The notes beneath the pieces are model-generated. The model did not search any database, had not been told where the DNA came from, and worked only from the letters and a program-made list of their open reading frames with translations. 64,000 nt of DNA, taken from contig JAFVRJ010000005.1 of the NCBI GenBank assembly GCA_017504305.1, positions 62,001 through 126,000 on the forward strand, in the 5' to 3' direction. The stretch is from Clostridia bacterium (GTDB lineage: Bacteria; Bacillota; Clostridia; Christensenellales; DTU072). This document shows positions 1-8,436 of the stretch, one piece after another. The stretch's first letter is position 1. Each line of letters opens with the position of its first letter. The translations under genes were made by a program, and so were the position numbers.

Positions 1-522
1 GGTTGCAACTTCAAACAGAAAATTGCCCCCTACTAATCCTAAAAAAACGTATTCTAACGTGCTACCAAAACCAAATGCAGTACCCCACTCACGGATTGTA
101 TCCAAAAAGAAAGCTACACATCCAAGTAAAAACACACCGGTATTAACCAACGGACAAAGGATTGCGGCAACAACGACAGCAACGTATTTATTCTTTTTTT
201 CAATAAGCTTATAAGCAAAACCTGCTACTGCTCCGCAAGCGACGCCTTTTACTATTACCGTAACTACCGTACCGACTACGTTTATTGCCAAAAATGCTCC
301 GGCATCGGTTGCAAGTACTATTCCACCGAATACAAGCCCCAACCAAGTACTTACTTTAGGACCGCCTATCGCGGCGCCGATTACTATAGGTATTAGAACC
401 AAGGATATCGAAAAGGTACCAAAACGTATGAATTGTCCAAGATACTGCAGTACCACCACTATCGCCGTCAATAGCGCCGTTATAACTAAAATTTTTGATC
501 TATTCCCCCTTGCTTCGCTCAT
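1..522 (-). CDS. ECF transporter S component (3' end outside window)
   Basis: The frame is open from an ATG at 522 to the window edge, giving 174 residues without a stop. It is very hydrophobic, with about five membrane segments and the FGTFSISLVLIPIVIGA stretch typical of substrate-binding S components of energy-coupling-factor vitamin transporters. A weak AAGGGAA ribosome site lies about 10 nt upstream of the ATG. The S component would sit in the membrane and share the EcfA1-EcfA2-EcfT core encoded at 32.0-34.5 kb. The vitamin transported cannot be told from the visible part. The family call is by pattern recognition; the truncation is only the window boundary. Confidence 0.75.
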   Translation of the reverse strand, partial: MSEARGNRSKILVITALLTAIVVVLQYLGQFIRFGTFSISLVLIPIVIGAAIGGPKVSTWLGLVFGGIVLATDAGAFLAINVVGTVVTVIVKGVACGAVAGFAYKLIEKKNKYVAVVVAAILCPLVNTGVFLLGCVAFFLDTIREWGTAFGFGSTLEYVFLGLVGGNFLFEVAT

Positions 523-548
523 AACTTACATATTCCCTTAAAATACAA

Positions 549-568
549 GTATCCCTCTACGGGGATAC
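549..568 (-). promoter_or_regulatory. Hairpin in the leader of the ECF S-component gene
   Basis: A perfect 7-bp inverted repeat (GTATCCC, 6-nt loop, GGGATAC) lies 27-46 nt upstream of the ATG at 522. AT-rich promoter-like sequence lies just upstream of it on the minus strand (about 570-600). No U-tract follows, so it is more likely a leader structure than a terminator. It is too small to be a known vitamin riboswitch. Confidence 0.3.
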
Positions 569-605
569 GTCGACTTTATAATATACTTTGATAATAAACG
601 TTCAA

Positions 606-1241
606 CTACTTCCCGCGCCTATTCTTGAAAAACTCAACGTTACGGCGGTAATAAGTTATTACAAGTATCAATACTACCGTGACCACGCAAATTATGCCTA
701 TTGCAAGCGCAACGCGTTGATTATAGGATAGTCCGGTCGTAATACAATCATCGGTAACGTAACCCACTCCATCGTCGTAAATGACAACGTAAAAGCCTTC
801 CTTTTCCGCTTTAGCTACGTTAAGCGTAGTTCCGTCGATAATCTCATCGATCACGCTCGATTTTACGTCAGGTGCGCTATAAACCTTGATGCTTTCGCCT
901 ATGCCCTTGCCATATGCTCTTGCTACAAGAATTTCATACGAGCTCTTTTCGCCCGAAAAATATACGTATATCGATTTAACGTAGCCTACAACGTCACCAC
1001 ATGAAATCTTATAGTAATGATCCTTCTCTATCTTAACGGTATCCAATACTTCGACTTCAACGTGAGCGTCTAAACGGGCGATTACAGTGGTTAGATTTAT
1101 ATCGGAATAAACCTCTACGTTATCGTGAAGCACGTAAGAAGATAAGCCTTCAGCGTGCGCAGTTAACGGCGCCACGTTAAGGCTTAAAAGCATCGTTATT
1201 AACATCGCGATAACTATATACTTCTTCACTATACTATCCAA
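606..1241 (-). CDS. Secreted or membrane-anchored SH3b-like protein
   Basis: 211 residues. Residues 1-30 look like a signal peptide (hydrophobic core, AHA cleavage-like site). Two beta-rich repeats follow (about 35-95 and 105-165), with the VKIEKDHYYKISCGDVVGYV and EKEGFYVVIYDDGVGYV patterns of bacterial SH3-like domains. A membrane helix at about 175-197 is followed by a basic tail (YYRRNVEFFKNRRGK), so the repeats should face outward, anchored at the C-terminus. The start overlaps the end of the WG-repeat gene by 13 bp, so the two are probably cotranslated. SH3b domains commonly bind cell-wall peptides, but no catalytic domain is present and the role is unknown. Confidence 0.6.
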   Translation of the reverse strand: MDSIVKKYIVIAMLITMLLSLNVAPLTAHAEGLSSYVLHDNVEVYSDINLTTVIARLDAHVEVEVLDTVKIEKDHYYKISCGDVVGYVKSIYVYFSGEKSSYEILVARAYGKGIGESIKVYSAPDVKSSVIDEIIDGTTLNVAKAEKEGFYVVIYDDGVGYVTDDCITTGLSYNQRVALAIGIICVVTVVLILVITYYRRNVEFFKNRRGK

Positions 1242-2248
1242 CGTATTTCATTGGGATTGGCTATGTAAAGCTCTCCCCACTTGCCTAAACGCTTAACACG
1301 ACAGTTGCCGTCTATAACGGCGGTGCCTGCATCGAATTGGTAATCTATTACCAAATTGTTTTGCTTGTCAATATAACCGCAATGCTCGCCCTTAAATACG
1401 CAAGCGTAGCCCTCGCTAAAGCTCATAGCTCCATCGTATTCGATGGGTATAACTATCTCGCCTTCGCGGTTAATAAAGCCGAATTTCTCTTCCTTTTCAA
1501 CGCAACAGTAATCTTCCTTGAAAAGATATACTTCATCGTAATCGGGCTTGATAACTTCCTTGCCGTCTCGAGTAGCAAAACCCCACTTACCGTTTTTGTT
1601 AATCTTTATGTACTTGTCGGAAGGATGTACCACTTCGGGGCGCTTGGGACGTAACTTTTCACGCTCCTCTTTGGTGCGCTTTTCCGATATAGCCTCGTAA
1701 GCGGATTTATCGCCCTTTTGGTTTTTGGGATTTTTAGCTTGCTCTGCGCGCGCATTTTGAGGTTTTGTATCTTGATGCTTATCCCGAGTGCGGTTTTCGT
1801 TTTTATTAGACGCACCGTTTTGAGTGCGATTGTTTTCCTTTTTAACGCCTTTATCTTCACGCTTTTGTTGTTGCGCGTTTTTATTTGAAGGCTTGTTTTC
1901 TTGCCCCTTTTGTTCTTGTACCTTTTCCCTTTGACCTTCCGCCTTTTGAGGTGCGGGAGCTACTTCAGGGTTGGGTTTTAAGCGCATCCTCTTATTATTG
2001 AGTGCACTCTTGACTTCACCTAAATTGCGTTTGTCGAAGGTGGGTATACGATAAAAATCCTTTTCGCATCTTCTAACAACGTCAAATATGGTGTTTATAC
2101 CACCCTTTTGGAGTTTTTCCTTAACGGCGTCGGATAGTTTTAAAATATCAATGCTTTTAGATAAAAGTTCCGCATCGTACGGCGGAACGTAACTTTCGTC
2201 TAAAAAGGATTTTTTCTTTTTGGGCTTATGATGGTAATTATTACCCAT
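1229..2248 (-). CDS. HhH (alpha-CTD-like) and WG-repeat protein
   Basis: 339 residues, with a good AAAGGAG site 6 nt before the ATG. Residues about 28-92 resemble the helix-hairpin-helix C-terminal domain of RNA polymerase alpha (LKLSDAVKEKLQKGGINTIF and a matching DKRNLGEVKSAL helix). Residues about 95-205 form a highly charged Lys/Glu/Gln/Asn linker that looks disordered. Residues 210-335 contain three to four WG-type repeats (GKWGFATRDGKEVI, EKFGFINREGEIVI, HCGYIDKQNNLVI). WG repeats are usually protein-binding beta structures. No signal peptide is seen, so it is probably cytoplasmic. Upstream (65 bp) is hndD; downstream it overlaps the SH3-like gene. Function unknown; domain calls are by eye. 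Confidence 0.6.
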   Translation of the reverse strand: MGNNYHHKPKKKKSFLDESYVPPYDAELLSKSIDILKLSDAVKEKLQKGGINTIFDVVRRCEKDFYRIPTFDKRNLGEVKSALNNKRMRLKPNPEVAPAPQKAEGQREKVQEQKGQENKPSNKNAQQQKREDKGVKKENNRTQNGASNKNENRTRDKHQDTKPQNARAEQAKNPKNQKGDKSAYEAISEKRTKEEREKLRPKRPEVVHPSDKYIKINKNGKWGFATRDGKEVIKPDYDEVYLFKEDYCCVEKEEKFGFINREGEIVIPIEYDGAMSFSEGYACVFKGEHCGYIDKQNNLVIDYQFDAGTAVIDGNCRVKRLGKWGELYIANPNEIRWIV

Positions 2249-2267
2249 TTGCTTCTCCTTTCGGATA

Positions 2268-2298
2268 GAATACGGCTGCCGTAAAGACAGCCGTATTC
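2268..2298 (-). terminator. Hairpin between hndD and the WG-repeat gene
   Basis: An 11-bp perfect stem (GAATACGGCTG / CAGCCGTATTC) with a 9-nt loop lies just after the hndD stop on the transcribed strand. It is not followed by a U-run, so it may be an RNA-processing or partial termination signal that separates expression of the hydrogenase operon from the downstream genes. Confidence 0.5.
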
Positions 2299-2313
2299 CT
2301 TATATTAATAATA

Positions 2314-4062
2314 CTAATACTTCTTTCTTGCCTCGTAGGAGGTGTGTAAAATTTTGTGTGCCTTATGGCTGTTGGGCTCGCCGAGATAGTTGTCGTAAAG
2401 CTCCTTAATGATGGGGTTCTTGTGAGACTTGCGGAGTTCAGACTTGCTGTCTGCTGCATAGATAGCGCCTGCACGGAGAGCCTTGATATCAAGGTTGTTA
2501 CGCTCGTAAGCGGATTTGATGGGTTGTCCACCACCGTTTACGCAACCACCGGGACAGCTCATGATCTCGATGAAGTGATAATCTGCTTCACCTGCTCTGA
2601 TCTTATCCATTAATACCTTTGCGTTTGCAAGACCGCTTGCTACTGCAACCTTAACGTCTTTGCCTGCGATATTAACAACTGCTTCTTTGATGCCTTGAGT
2701 GCCACGTACTGCGGTGTACTCGATCTTATCAAGCTCTTTGCCTTCCAATACGTCTGCAAGGGTACGGAGTGCAGCTTCCATAACGCCACCGGTTGCTCCG
2801 AAGAGAAGACCTGCGGTAGAGCTGATTCCGAGAGGAGCATCAAACTTACCTTCTTCGAGTTCGTTGAAGATAAGACCGAAACGTCTGATAAGTTTAGCAA
2901 GTTCTCTGGTGGTGATAGCGATATCGATATCGGGAACGCCTGCTGCGGATTGGTTTGCTCTGCCCTTTTCGAACTTTTTAGCGGTACAGGGCATTACGGA
3001 TACGACTACCATATCTTTGGGGTCGATACCGAGCTTTTCTGCATAATAAGTCTTGCAGATAGCGCCAAACATTTGTTGGGGAGATTTGCAAGAGGAAAGG
3101 TTGGGGATAAGGTCGGGATAGTTATGCTCGACGTACTTAATCCATGCGGGAGAACAGCTGGTGAGCATGGGGAGAGTGCCACCGTTGTTAAGACGGTTGA
3201 TAAACTCGGTACCTTCTTCCATGATGGTGAGGTCTGCTGCGAAGTCTACGTCGAATACGGCGTTGAAGCCCATCTTACGCATTGCGGTAACCATCTTACC
3301 TTCTACGTTGGAGCCGATGGGATAACCGAATTCTTCACCGAGGCCGATTCTTACGGAAGGAGCGGTAGCGATGATAACGTACTTGGACTTATCTTGGAGA
3401 GCAGCGATAACGTCGTCGATCTCTTCTTTCTCGTGTAAAGCGCCTACGGGGCAAACGTTGATACATTGACCGCAACCTACGCAAGGTACGTCTGCGAGAT
3501 CTTTATCGAACGCTGCGCCAACGTGGGTAGCAAAACCACGGGAGTTGGTGCCGATGATAGCAAGACCTTGATAGTTTTTACAAGCAGCTACGCAACGACG
3601 GCAAAGGATGCACTTGTTGTTATCTCTTACGATGTAAGGAGTGGTAGCGTCGATATCAAAGGTGTTTACAGCGCCACCGAAACGTTTTGCATCACAACCG
3701 AGTTCTTCGGAAAGACGTTGGAGCTCACAGTTTTGGTTACGTACGCAAGAGAGGCAGTTCTTATCGTGGTCGGAAAGGATAAGTTCTACGGTAGTCTTAC
3801 GTGCTTCAATAACCTTTTGGCTATTGGTGGTAACTTCCATACCTTCGCTTACGGGATATACGCAAGATGCGACCAAGCTTCTTGCGCCCTTAACTTCTAC
3901 TACGCAAACACGGCAAGCACCGATAGCGTTGATGTCGCGGAGATAGCAAAGGGTGGGGATTTTAATGCCTGCTTTACGAGCAGCGTCAAGGATAGTAGTA
4001 CCGGCGGGTACGCTAACGTCTTGACCGTTTATTTTTAAATTAACCATTTTGATTTCTTCCAT
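2314..4062 (-). CDS. hndD: [FeFe]-hydrogenase catalytic subunit (HndD/HydA type)
   Basis: 582 residues; AGGAGG lies 8 nt before the ATG. Domains in order: an N-terminal [2Fe-2S] ferredoxin fold (Cys39, 50, 53, 67), a His-Cys3 cluster site (His99, Cys103, 106, 112), two [4Fe-4S] sites (Cys151-161 and 194-204), then the H-cluster domain with TSCSPAW (about 301), MPCTAKKFE (about 357) and EIMSCPGGCVNGGGQP (about 499), and a C-terminal small-subunit-like region. It produces or consumes H2 in the cytoplasm. With hndC and hndA it forms the NADH/ferredoxin-linked (probably electron-bifurcating) complex. It is the last hydrogenase gene of the operon, 12 bp after hndC. The H-cluster maturases HydEFG are not in this window. 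Confidence 0.95.
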   Translation of the reverse strand: MEEIKMVNLKINGQDVSVPAGTTILDAARKAGIKIPTLCYLRDINAIGACRVCVVEVKGARSLVASCVYPVSEGMEVTTNSQKVIEARKTTVELILSDHDKNCLSCVRNQNCELQRLSEELGCDAKRFGGAVNTFDIDATTPYIVRDNNKCILCRRCVAACKNYQGLAIIGTNSRGFATHVGAAFDKDLADVPCVGCGQCINVCPVGALHEKEEIDDVIAALQDKSKYVIIATAPSVRIGLGEEFGYPIGSNVEGKMVTAMRKMGFNAVFDVDFAADLTIMEEGTEFINRLNNGGTLPMLTSCSPAWIKYVEHNYPDLIPNLSSCKSPQQMFGAICKTYYAEKLGIDPKDMVVVSVMPCTAKKFEKGRANQSAAGVPDIDIAITTRELAKLIRRFGLIFNELEEGKFDAPLGISSTAGLLFGATGGVMEAALRTLADVLEGKELDKIEYTAVRGTQGIKEAVVNIAGKDVKVAVASGLANAKVLMDKIRAGEADYHFIEIMSCPGGCVNGGGQPIKSAYERNNLDIKALRAGAIYAADSKSELRKSHKNPIIKELYDNYLGEPNSHKAHKILHTSYEARKKY

Positions 4063-4074
4063 TATCGTATCCTC

Positions 4075-5862
4075 CTATTTCCTTACGATAGCCTTGAACT
4101 TACACTTGTCCATACATACGCCGCACTTAATGCACTTGGATTGATCGATCTTGTGGACTTGTTTAACAGCACCGGAAATTGCGTTAACGGGGCAGTTACG
4201 TGCACAGAGGGTACAACCTTTACAAGTATCGAGAATTTCGTAAGAAAGCAATGCTTTACATACGCCTGCGGGGCACTTCTTATCAACGATGTGAGCGATG
4301 TACTCGTCGCGGAAGTAACGCAAGGTGGAAAGTACGGGGTTGGGAGCAGTTTGACCAAGACCGCAAAGTGCGTTGTCTTTTATGTAGTAGCAAAGCTTTT
4401 CCATTTCGTCGAGGTCGCTGAGTTCGCCCTTACCGGAAGTAATCTTGTCGAGGTACTCAAGAAGTCTGGTAGTACCGATACGGCAAGGAGTACATTTACC
4501 ACAGCTTTCGTCCTTGGTGAAGAGGAGGAAGAACTTGGCGATGTCTACCATACAGTTGTCTTCGTCCATAACGATAAGACCACCGGAACCCATGATGGAG
4601 CCGATAGCTGCGAGGTTTTCGAAGTCGATCGGAACGTCCATATGTTGTGCGGGGATACATCCGCCGGAAGGTCCACCGGTTTGAGCAGCCTTAAACTTTT
4701 TGCCGTTGGGGATGCCACCGCCGATATCTTCGATAACGGTACGGAGGGTGGTGCCCATGGGGATTTCAACAAGACCGGTGTTAACGATCTTACCACCGAG
4801 AGCGAACACCTTGGTACCCTTGCTCTTTTCGGTACCCATAGATGCAAACCATTCCGGTCCTTTGAGGATGATTTGAGCTACGTTTGCATAAGTCTCAACG
4901 TTGTTAAGAACGGTGGGTTTTGCAAATAAACCTTTGTTTGCAGGGAACGGAGGACGAGGTCTGGGTTCGCCACGCTTACCTTCGATAGAAGTCATAAGAG
5001 CGGTTTCTTCACCACAAACGAAGGCACCGGAACCAAGACGGATATCGAGGTCGAAATCAAATCCTAATCCAAGTATGTTCTTTCCGAGGAGTCCGTATTC
5101 CTTTGCTTGCCCGATTGCTATTCTCATTCTGGAAACTGCGATAGGATACTCTGCGCGAACGTAGATGTAACCTTGGCTTGCTCCGATAGCGTAAGCTGCT
5201 ATAGCCATAGCTTCGATAACTGCGTGGGGGTCGCCTTCGAGGATGGAACGATCCATGAACGCACCGGGGTCGCCTTCGTCAGCGTTACAGCAAACGTATT
5301 TGATGCCGGTTTCGTCGGGTTGAGCGTTACGGCAGAATCTCCACTTAAGACCGGTGGGGAAGCCTGCACCGCCACGACCGCGGAGTCCGCTATCGAGGAT
5401 GGTTTGGATAACTTCTTCAGGAGTCATCTCGGTGAGAACCTTGATGAGAGCTTGATAGCCGTCGTATGCGATATACTCATCGATATCTTCGGGGTTGATA
5501 ACACCACAGTTACGTAATGCTACACGAGTTTGGCTCTTGTAGAAGTTGGTTTCGGAAAGAGCTTTGGTAACAACTTCCTTATCTTTGTAGATAAGTCTTT
5601 CAACAAGTCTACCTTTGATGAGGTGCTCGGATACGAGTTCGGGAACGTCGCTTACCGATACGGTGCTATAGAAAGCGCCTTCGGGATAGATAATAACGAC
5701 GGGACCTACTGCGCAAAGACCAAAGCATCCGGTCTTAACGAGAAGAACGTCTTCCTTAATACCTTTAGCGGCGATTTCCTCTACGAACTTATCGTAGATT
5801 TCAGCACTATGGTTGGAGTGACATCCGGTACCACCGCAAATTAATACTGTATTTCTGTACAT
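4075..5862 (-). CDS. hndC: NADH-binding hydrogenase subunit (NuoF-like, HndC/HydB)
   Basis: 595 residues from the ATG at 5862, chosen because AGGAGG lies 7 nt upstream; a longer frame up to 5907 would overlap hndB and has no such site. Order of domains: thioredoxin-like [2Fe-2S] domain (ICGGTGCHS, CFGLCAVGP), NuoF core with the FMN/NADH glycine-rich loop GLRGRGGAGFPTG, an SLBB region, the ESCGKCTPCRIGT [4Fe-4S] site, and a C-terminal pair of ferredoxin motifs (CKGCTLCARNCP, CIKCGVCMDKC). It oxidises NADH (or reduces NAD) and passes electrons to hndD. Length and domain order fit the family closely. It lies between hndB (11 bp upstream) and hndD. Confidence 0.95.
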   Translation of the reverse strand: MYRNTVLICGGTGCHSNHSAEIYDKFVEEIAAKGIKEDVLLVKTGCFGLCAVGPVVIIYPEGAFYSTVSVSDVPELVSEHLIKGRLVERLIYKDKEVVTKALSETNFYKSQTRVALRNCGVINPEDIDEYIAYDGYQALIKVLTEMTPEEVIQTILDSGLRGRGGAGFPTGLKWRFCRNAQPDETGIKYVCCNADEGDPGAFMDRSILEGDPHAVIEAMAIAAYAIGASQGYIYVRAEYPIAVSRMRIAIGQAKEYGLLGKNILGLGFDFDLDIRLGSGAFVCGEETALMTSIEGKRGEPRPRPPFPANKGLFAKPTVLNNVETYANVAQIILKGPEWFASMGTEKSKGTKVFALGGKIVNTGLVEIPMGTTLRTVIEDIGGGIPNGKKFKAAQTGGPSGGCIPAQHMDVPIDFENLAAIGSIMGSGGLIVMDEDNCMVDIAKFFLLFTKDESCGKCTPCRIGTTRLLEYLDKITSGKGELSDLDEMEKLCYYIKDNALCGLGQTAPNPVLSTLRYFRDEYIAHIVDKKCPAGVCKALLSYEILDTCKGCTLCARNCPVNAISGAVKQVHKIDQSKCIKCGVCMDKCKFKAIVRK

Positions 5863-5873
5863 AAAAATTCCTC

Positions 5874-6248
5874 CTATGCCTCGTCGCCTACAAGATACTC
5901 GGTGCAAACTTTACCGCCGAGGATATGTTGATCGATGATTTTCTTTGCTTTATCAGCGTCTACGTGTACGTAGGTAACTTTTTCTTGACCGGGAACGAAT
6001 ACTTCGACGATAGGCTCTAATTTGCACATGCCGATGCATCCGGTACGGGTTACTTTAACGTGCTTGATACCACGGTTTGCAACTTGGTCTACCAACTCGT
6101 TGAAAACCGGTCTTGCGCCTGCTGCGATACCACAAGTAGCCATGCCTACTACGACTCTGATTTCGTTAGCTTCGGACTCGTTATCACGGCTGATAATTTG
6201 TGCTTGCATTTTTTCTCTAATTGCTTTGATATCAGCTATAGATTTCAT
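5874..6248 (-). CDS. hndB: [2Fe-2S] thioredoxin-like hydrogenase subunit HndB
   Basis: 124 residues. After a short N-terminal helix it has the thioredoxin-like ferredoxin fold with cluster residues in ATCGIAAGA and TGCIGMCKLEP, matching the HndB subunit of NADP-reducing-type hydrogenases. It probably relays electrons between hndA/hndC and the catalytic subunit. Its start overlaps the stop of the HATPase gene by 4 bp (ATGA), so the two are translationally coupled. Three-subunit HydABC enzymes lack a separate HndB, so this operon is closer to the four-gene Hnd arrangement with an extra ATPase. Confidence 0.9.
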   Translation of the reverse strand: MKSIADIKAIREKMQAQIISRDNESEANEIRVVVGMATCGIAAGARPVFNELVDQVANRGIKHVKVTRTGCIGMCKLEPIVEVFVPGQEKVTYVHVDADKAKKIIDQHILGGKVCTEYLVGDEA

Positions 6249-6787
6249 AAAACTAAACCTCCGTTTATACTTTCGATGTTTTCTTTAAGCATTGAGTTGA
6301 GAAAAGCGATTATTTCGGGACTGTCAATCGGTACTCCATCGAGGGCTTCTTTAATCTCGCGGGTATCGAAAGTGTAACTCCTATCCTCTACCGTATATAT
6401 CCATACGAAATCCATATCGGGATAAAGCAGAGTGGTTGCCGTTTCGGCTATATCTCCGAGCGGTACCCTATCGATATCGTCAAGCCTAAAGGTTACGGTT
6501 ACTTCAGTACCTACGCCGAGCTTCGACTTAATATCAAAGGTTCCTCCCGAAGTTTCCGCCGCCTGCTTAAGTAGCGGGAGCCCCATGCCTACCTTGCGCG
6601 TCGTGCGTGTGGTAGTGAAGGGATCGGTTACCTTTGCCACGAATTCCTCGCTCATGCCCTTACCGTTATCTTTTATGGAAATAGTCAAAAGGTTATCTTT
6701 TGCCGTTATTTCCACCGTTACCAAACTGGCGTTTGCTTTTACCGAATTGGTAGCGATATCAAGTACGTGTAGGGCAAGTTCTCGCAT
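6245..6787 (-). CDS. HATPase_c (GHKL) ATP-binding protein of the hydrogenase operon
   Basis: 180 residues. The N-terminal part (about 1-105) is a GHKL ATPase fold: N-box HVLDIATNSVKANA, G1 box IKDNGKGM, G2 box VGMGLPLLKQAAE and a GVGTEVTVTF end. There is no dimerisation/phospho-acceptor histidine domain, so it is not a complete sensor kinase. The C-terminal 70 residues are unassigned. It lies 3 bp after hndA and overlaps hndB by 4 bp. Stand-alone GHKL proteins of this type often accompany clostridial hydrogenase operons. A regulatory or assembly role is inference. Confidence 0.8.
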   Translation of the reverse strand: MRELALHVLDIATNSVKANASLVTVEITAKDNLLTISIKDNGKGMSEEFVAKVTDPFTTTRTTRKVGMGLPLLKQAAETSGGTFDIKSKLGVGTEVTVTFRLDDIDRVPLGDIAETATTLLYPDMDFVWIYTVEDRSYTFDTREIKEALDGVPIDSPEIIAFLNSMLKENIESINGGLVL

Positions 6788-6790
6788 ACT

Positions 6791-7288
6791 CTATTTGTAC
6801 TCGGCCATGATGCCGTCGAGTTGGTTGGTGGTTACTTTGCCGTATACGTTTGAGTTAACGGTCATAACGGGTGCAAGACCGCAGCAACCGATACATCTGG
6901 TTTCAATAAGGCTGAACTTACCGTCGTCGGTACACTCGCCGGATTCGATACCAAGCTTTACCTTAAGTGCGTCTACGAGGTCACCTGCGCCTTTAACGTA
7001 GCAAGCGGTTCCCATACATACGGAAACTTGATATTTGCCACGAGGACTTAAGGTGAATTGGGAATAGAAAGTTGCTACTCCGAATACCTCTTCGAGAGAT
7101 ACGTCAAGCGCTTCGGCAATCTTAGTTTGAACTTCGATGGGTAGATAACCGTAAAGCTCTTGTGCGAACTGTAATGCAGGCATTAATCCACCGGGAACGA
7201 GTTTGAGCTCTGCAAGTTTAGCATCGAGAGCTTTTTCTTGTTCAGGGGTGCCGGCAAACGGTACTTTAGAAATTTTGATTCTTGCCAT
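6791..7288 (-). CDS. hndA: NuoE-like [2Fe-2S] hydrogenase subunit (HndA/HydC)
   Basis: 165 residues. A helical N-terminal half (LVPGGLMPALQFAQELYGYL) is followed by the thioredoxin-like [2Fe-2S] domain with four ligands in CMGTAC and TRCIGCCGLAP. This is the NuoE family, the small electron-transfer partner of the NuoF-like subunit. First gene of the hnd operon, with a clear promoter at 7357-7384 and GGAGG close to the ATG. Acts in the cytoplasm with hndB, hndC and hndD. Confidence 0.93.
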   Translation of the reverse strand: MARIKISKVPFAGTPEQEKALDAKLAELKLVPGGLMPALQFAQELYGYLPIEVQTKIAEALDVSLEEVFGVATFYSQFTLSPRGKYQVSVCMGTACYVKGAGDLVDALKVKLGIESGECTDDGKFSLIETRCIGCCGLAPVMTVNSNVYGKVTTNQLDGIMAEYK

Positions 7289-7356
7289 GTTTCCTCCAAG
7301 AAATGTATAGTATTATTTATTATTTACGTGCGTGCGTGTGCATACCACGCCTAATA

Positions 7357-7384
7357 ATTATATCATACGCGCGCGAAAAAGCAA
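7357..7384 (-). promoter_or_regulatory. Promoter of the hydrogenase operon
   Basis: On the minus strand TTGCTT is followed after 16 bp by an extended -10 element, TGATATAAT, about 68 nt before the hndA ATG. The spacer contains an alternating CGCGCGCG tract. A small hairpin with stem GGGT/ACCC followed by TTGCTTTTT just upstream could terminate the preceding PHP operon. No clear binding site for a redox regulator was recognised. Confidence 0.7.
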
Positions 7385-7426
7385 GGGTTTTCACCCATTA
7401 CCTTTGGTAATATATGGATTGTTTTA

Positions 7427-8116
7427 CTATTGTTTATTTAAAAAGTTTATAAGCGCTTGAGGGGTTGGCTCGTCAAGCTCCAAAAAATGCACTCCTCTAC
7501 CTATACTGTCGAGGGTGTGCGCGTCGCTATCACGGATGACTAAAACCTCCTCTAAACCTTGAGGTTCTCCCTTTCCGTCACAGCTAAATTCCACCGCTTT
7601 ATAGTAGTCGGGAACTCCACCCAATACGCTCAACATACCGTAAGAATCCCTATCGATATGAGCGGGTACGCATACTCCCATATACCTTTTTGCAAGCGCT
7701 TGTGCTTCGCACTCGCTTATTTCCGCCGCCATAAGTAGCATAGAGGGCTCTATCTCGACGACTTCGTCATCAGAATTTATAACCAATTGTCTGCCGAAAA
7801 TTTCCTCTCTGTTTTTCAAAGAGGTAAAATTGATTTTTTTATGAAATTCTTCAAGTAAATTAAAATCGGGAAACAAACATAATAAATGCAAATCTTCATT
7901 GGTTTGTAGTTCAAAGGCCGGTACCACCGTTACGCCCAACGCTTCCCCTACTTCCATCGCCGCTTCAACGTTGCGTATGGCGTTATGATCGGCTATCGCT
8001 ATGATGTCTATACCCAGCGCGCTGGCAGTCGCGACGATATTGACCGGAGTCATATCATCGTCGGCACAAGGCGAAAGCGCGCTATGTATATGTAAATCGT
8101 AACGGTACTTCGGCAT
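7427..8116 (-). CDS. PHP-domain phosphoesterase
   Basis: 229 residues. PHP metal-binding motifs: DLHIHSALSPCADDDMTP near the N-terminus, IIAIADHNAIRN at about 35-46, an FELQTNEDLHLLCLFP segment and a late DSDAH motif (about 198-202). PHP proteins are trinuclear-metal phosphoesterases or nucleases (histidinol phosphatase, polymerase and RNase relatives); the substrate here is unknown. It is the last gene of the ung-nadE-DRTGG-hydrogenase-like operon and meets the preceding DRTGG gene within 1 bp. PHP genes next to DRTGG and hydrogenase-like genes recur in Clostridia. Confidence 0.85.
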   Translation of the reverse strand: MPKYRYDLHIHSALSPCADDDMTPVNIVATASALGIDIIAIADHNAIRNVEAAMEVGEALGVTVVPAFELQTNEDLHLLCLFPDFNLLEEFHKKINFTSLKNREEIFGRQLVINSDDEVVEIEPSMLLMAAEISECEAQALAKRYMGVCVPAHIDRDSYGMLSVLGGVPDYYKAVEFSCDGKGEPQGLEEVLVIRDSDAHTLDSIGRGVHFLELDEPTPQALINFLNKQ

Positions 8117-8436
8117 TATAACCCCGACTTCAAAACTGCATCGAATACGCTCAAATCGGTAGTAATAAGGTTCAAACCTACGCTTTCCGCTTTACTACGC
8201 AACAAATCGTCGGGCTTTACCCCTTCGCATAATATTATAACCGCTACGTCAGTTAGCGAAGCTACCGCCGCTACGTTTTGATTGTTCATAATAGTAAACC
8301 ATCCGCTATCGGCAGGAGCTTTACCCATTACAACACTCAAAAAATCACCGCAATACCCGCCGATGACTTCTCTCTCGGCATCTTCGCAGTACACTACGCT
8401 TGCATTTAAGTTTTTAACGAGTTCGTTTATTTTCAT
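8116..8436 (-). CDS. DRTGG-domain protein (copy 2)
   Basis: 106 residues from the ATG at 8436, which overlaps the stop of the upstream hydrogenase-like gene as ATGA. A longer GTG start at 8463 would lie deep in that gene. The sequence (MKINELVKNLNASVVYCED, VIILCEGVKPDDLLRSKAES) is a stand-alone DRTGG domain, the small alpha/beta domain otherwise found beside CBS domains and in phosphotransacetylase-like proteins. Homologous to the copy at 10239-10592 in the same operon. Probably a ligand-binding or regulatory subunit. Confidence 0.75.
   Translation of the reverse strand: MKINELVKNLNASVVYCEDAEREVIGGYCGDFLSVVMGKAPADSGWFTIMNNQNVAAVASLTDVAVIILCEGVKPDDLLRSKAESVGLNLITTDLSVFDAVLKSGL

Noticed and set aside
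2695..3438. 247-aa plus-strand frame inside hndD
   Set aside because: Shadow of a well-supported hydrogenase gene; composition is that of a reverse frame.
5863..5907. Upstream start for hndC
   Set aside because: It would overlap hndB and lacks a ribosome site; AGGAGG is placed for the ATG at 5862.
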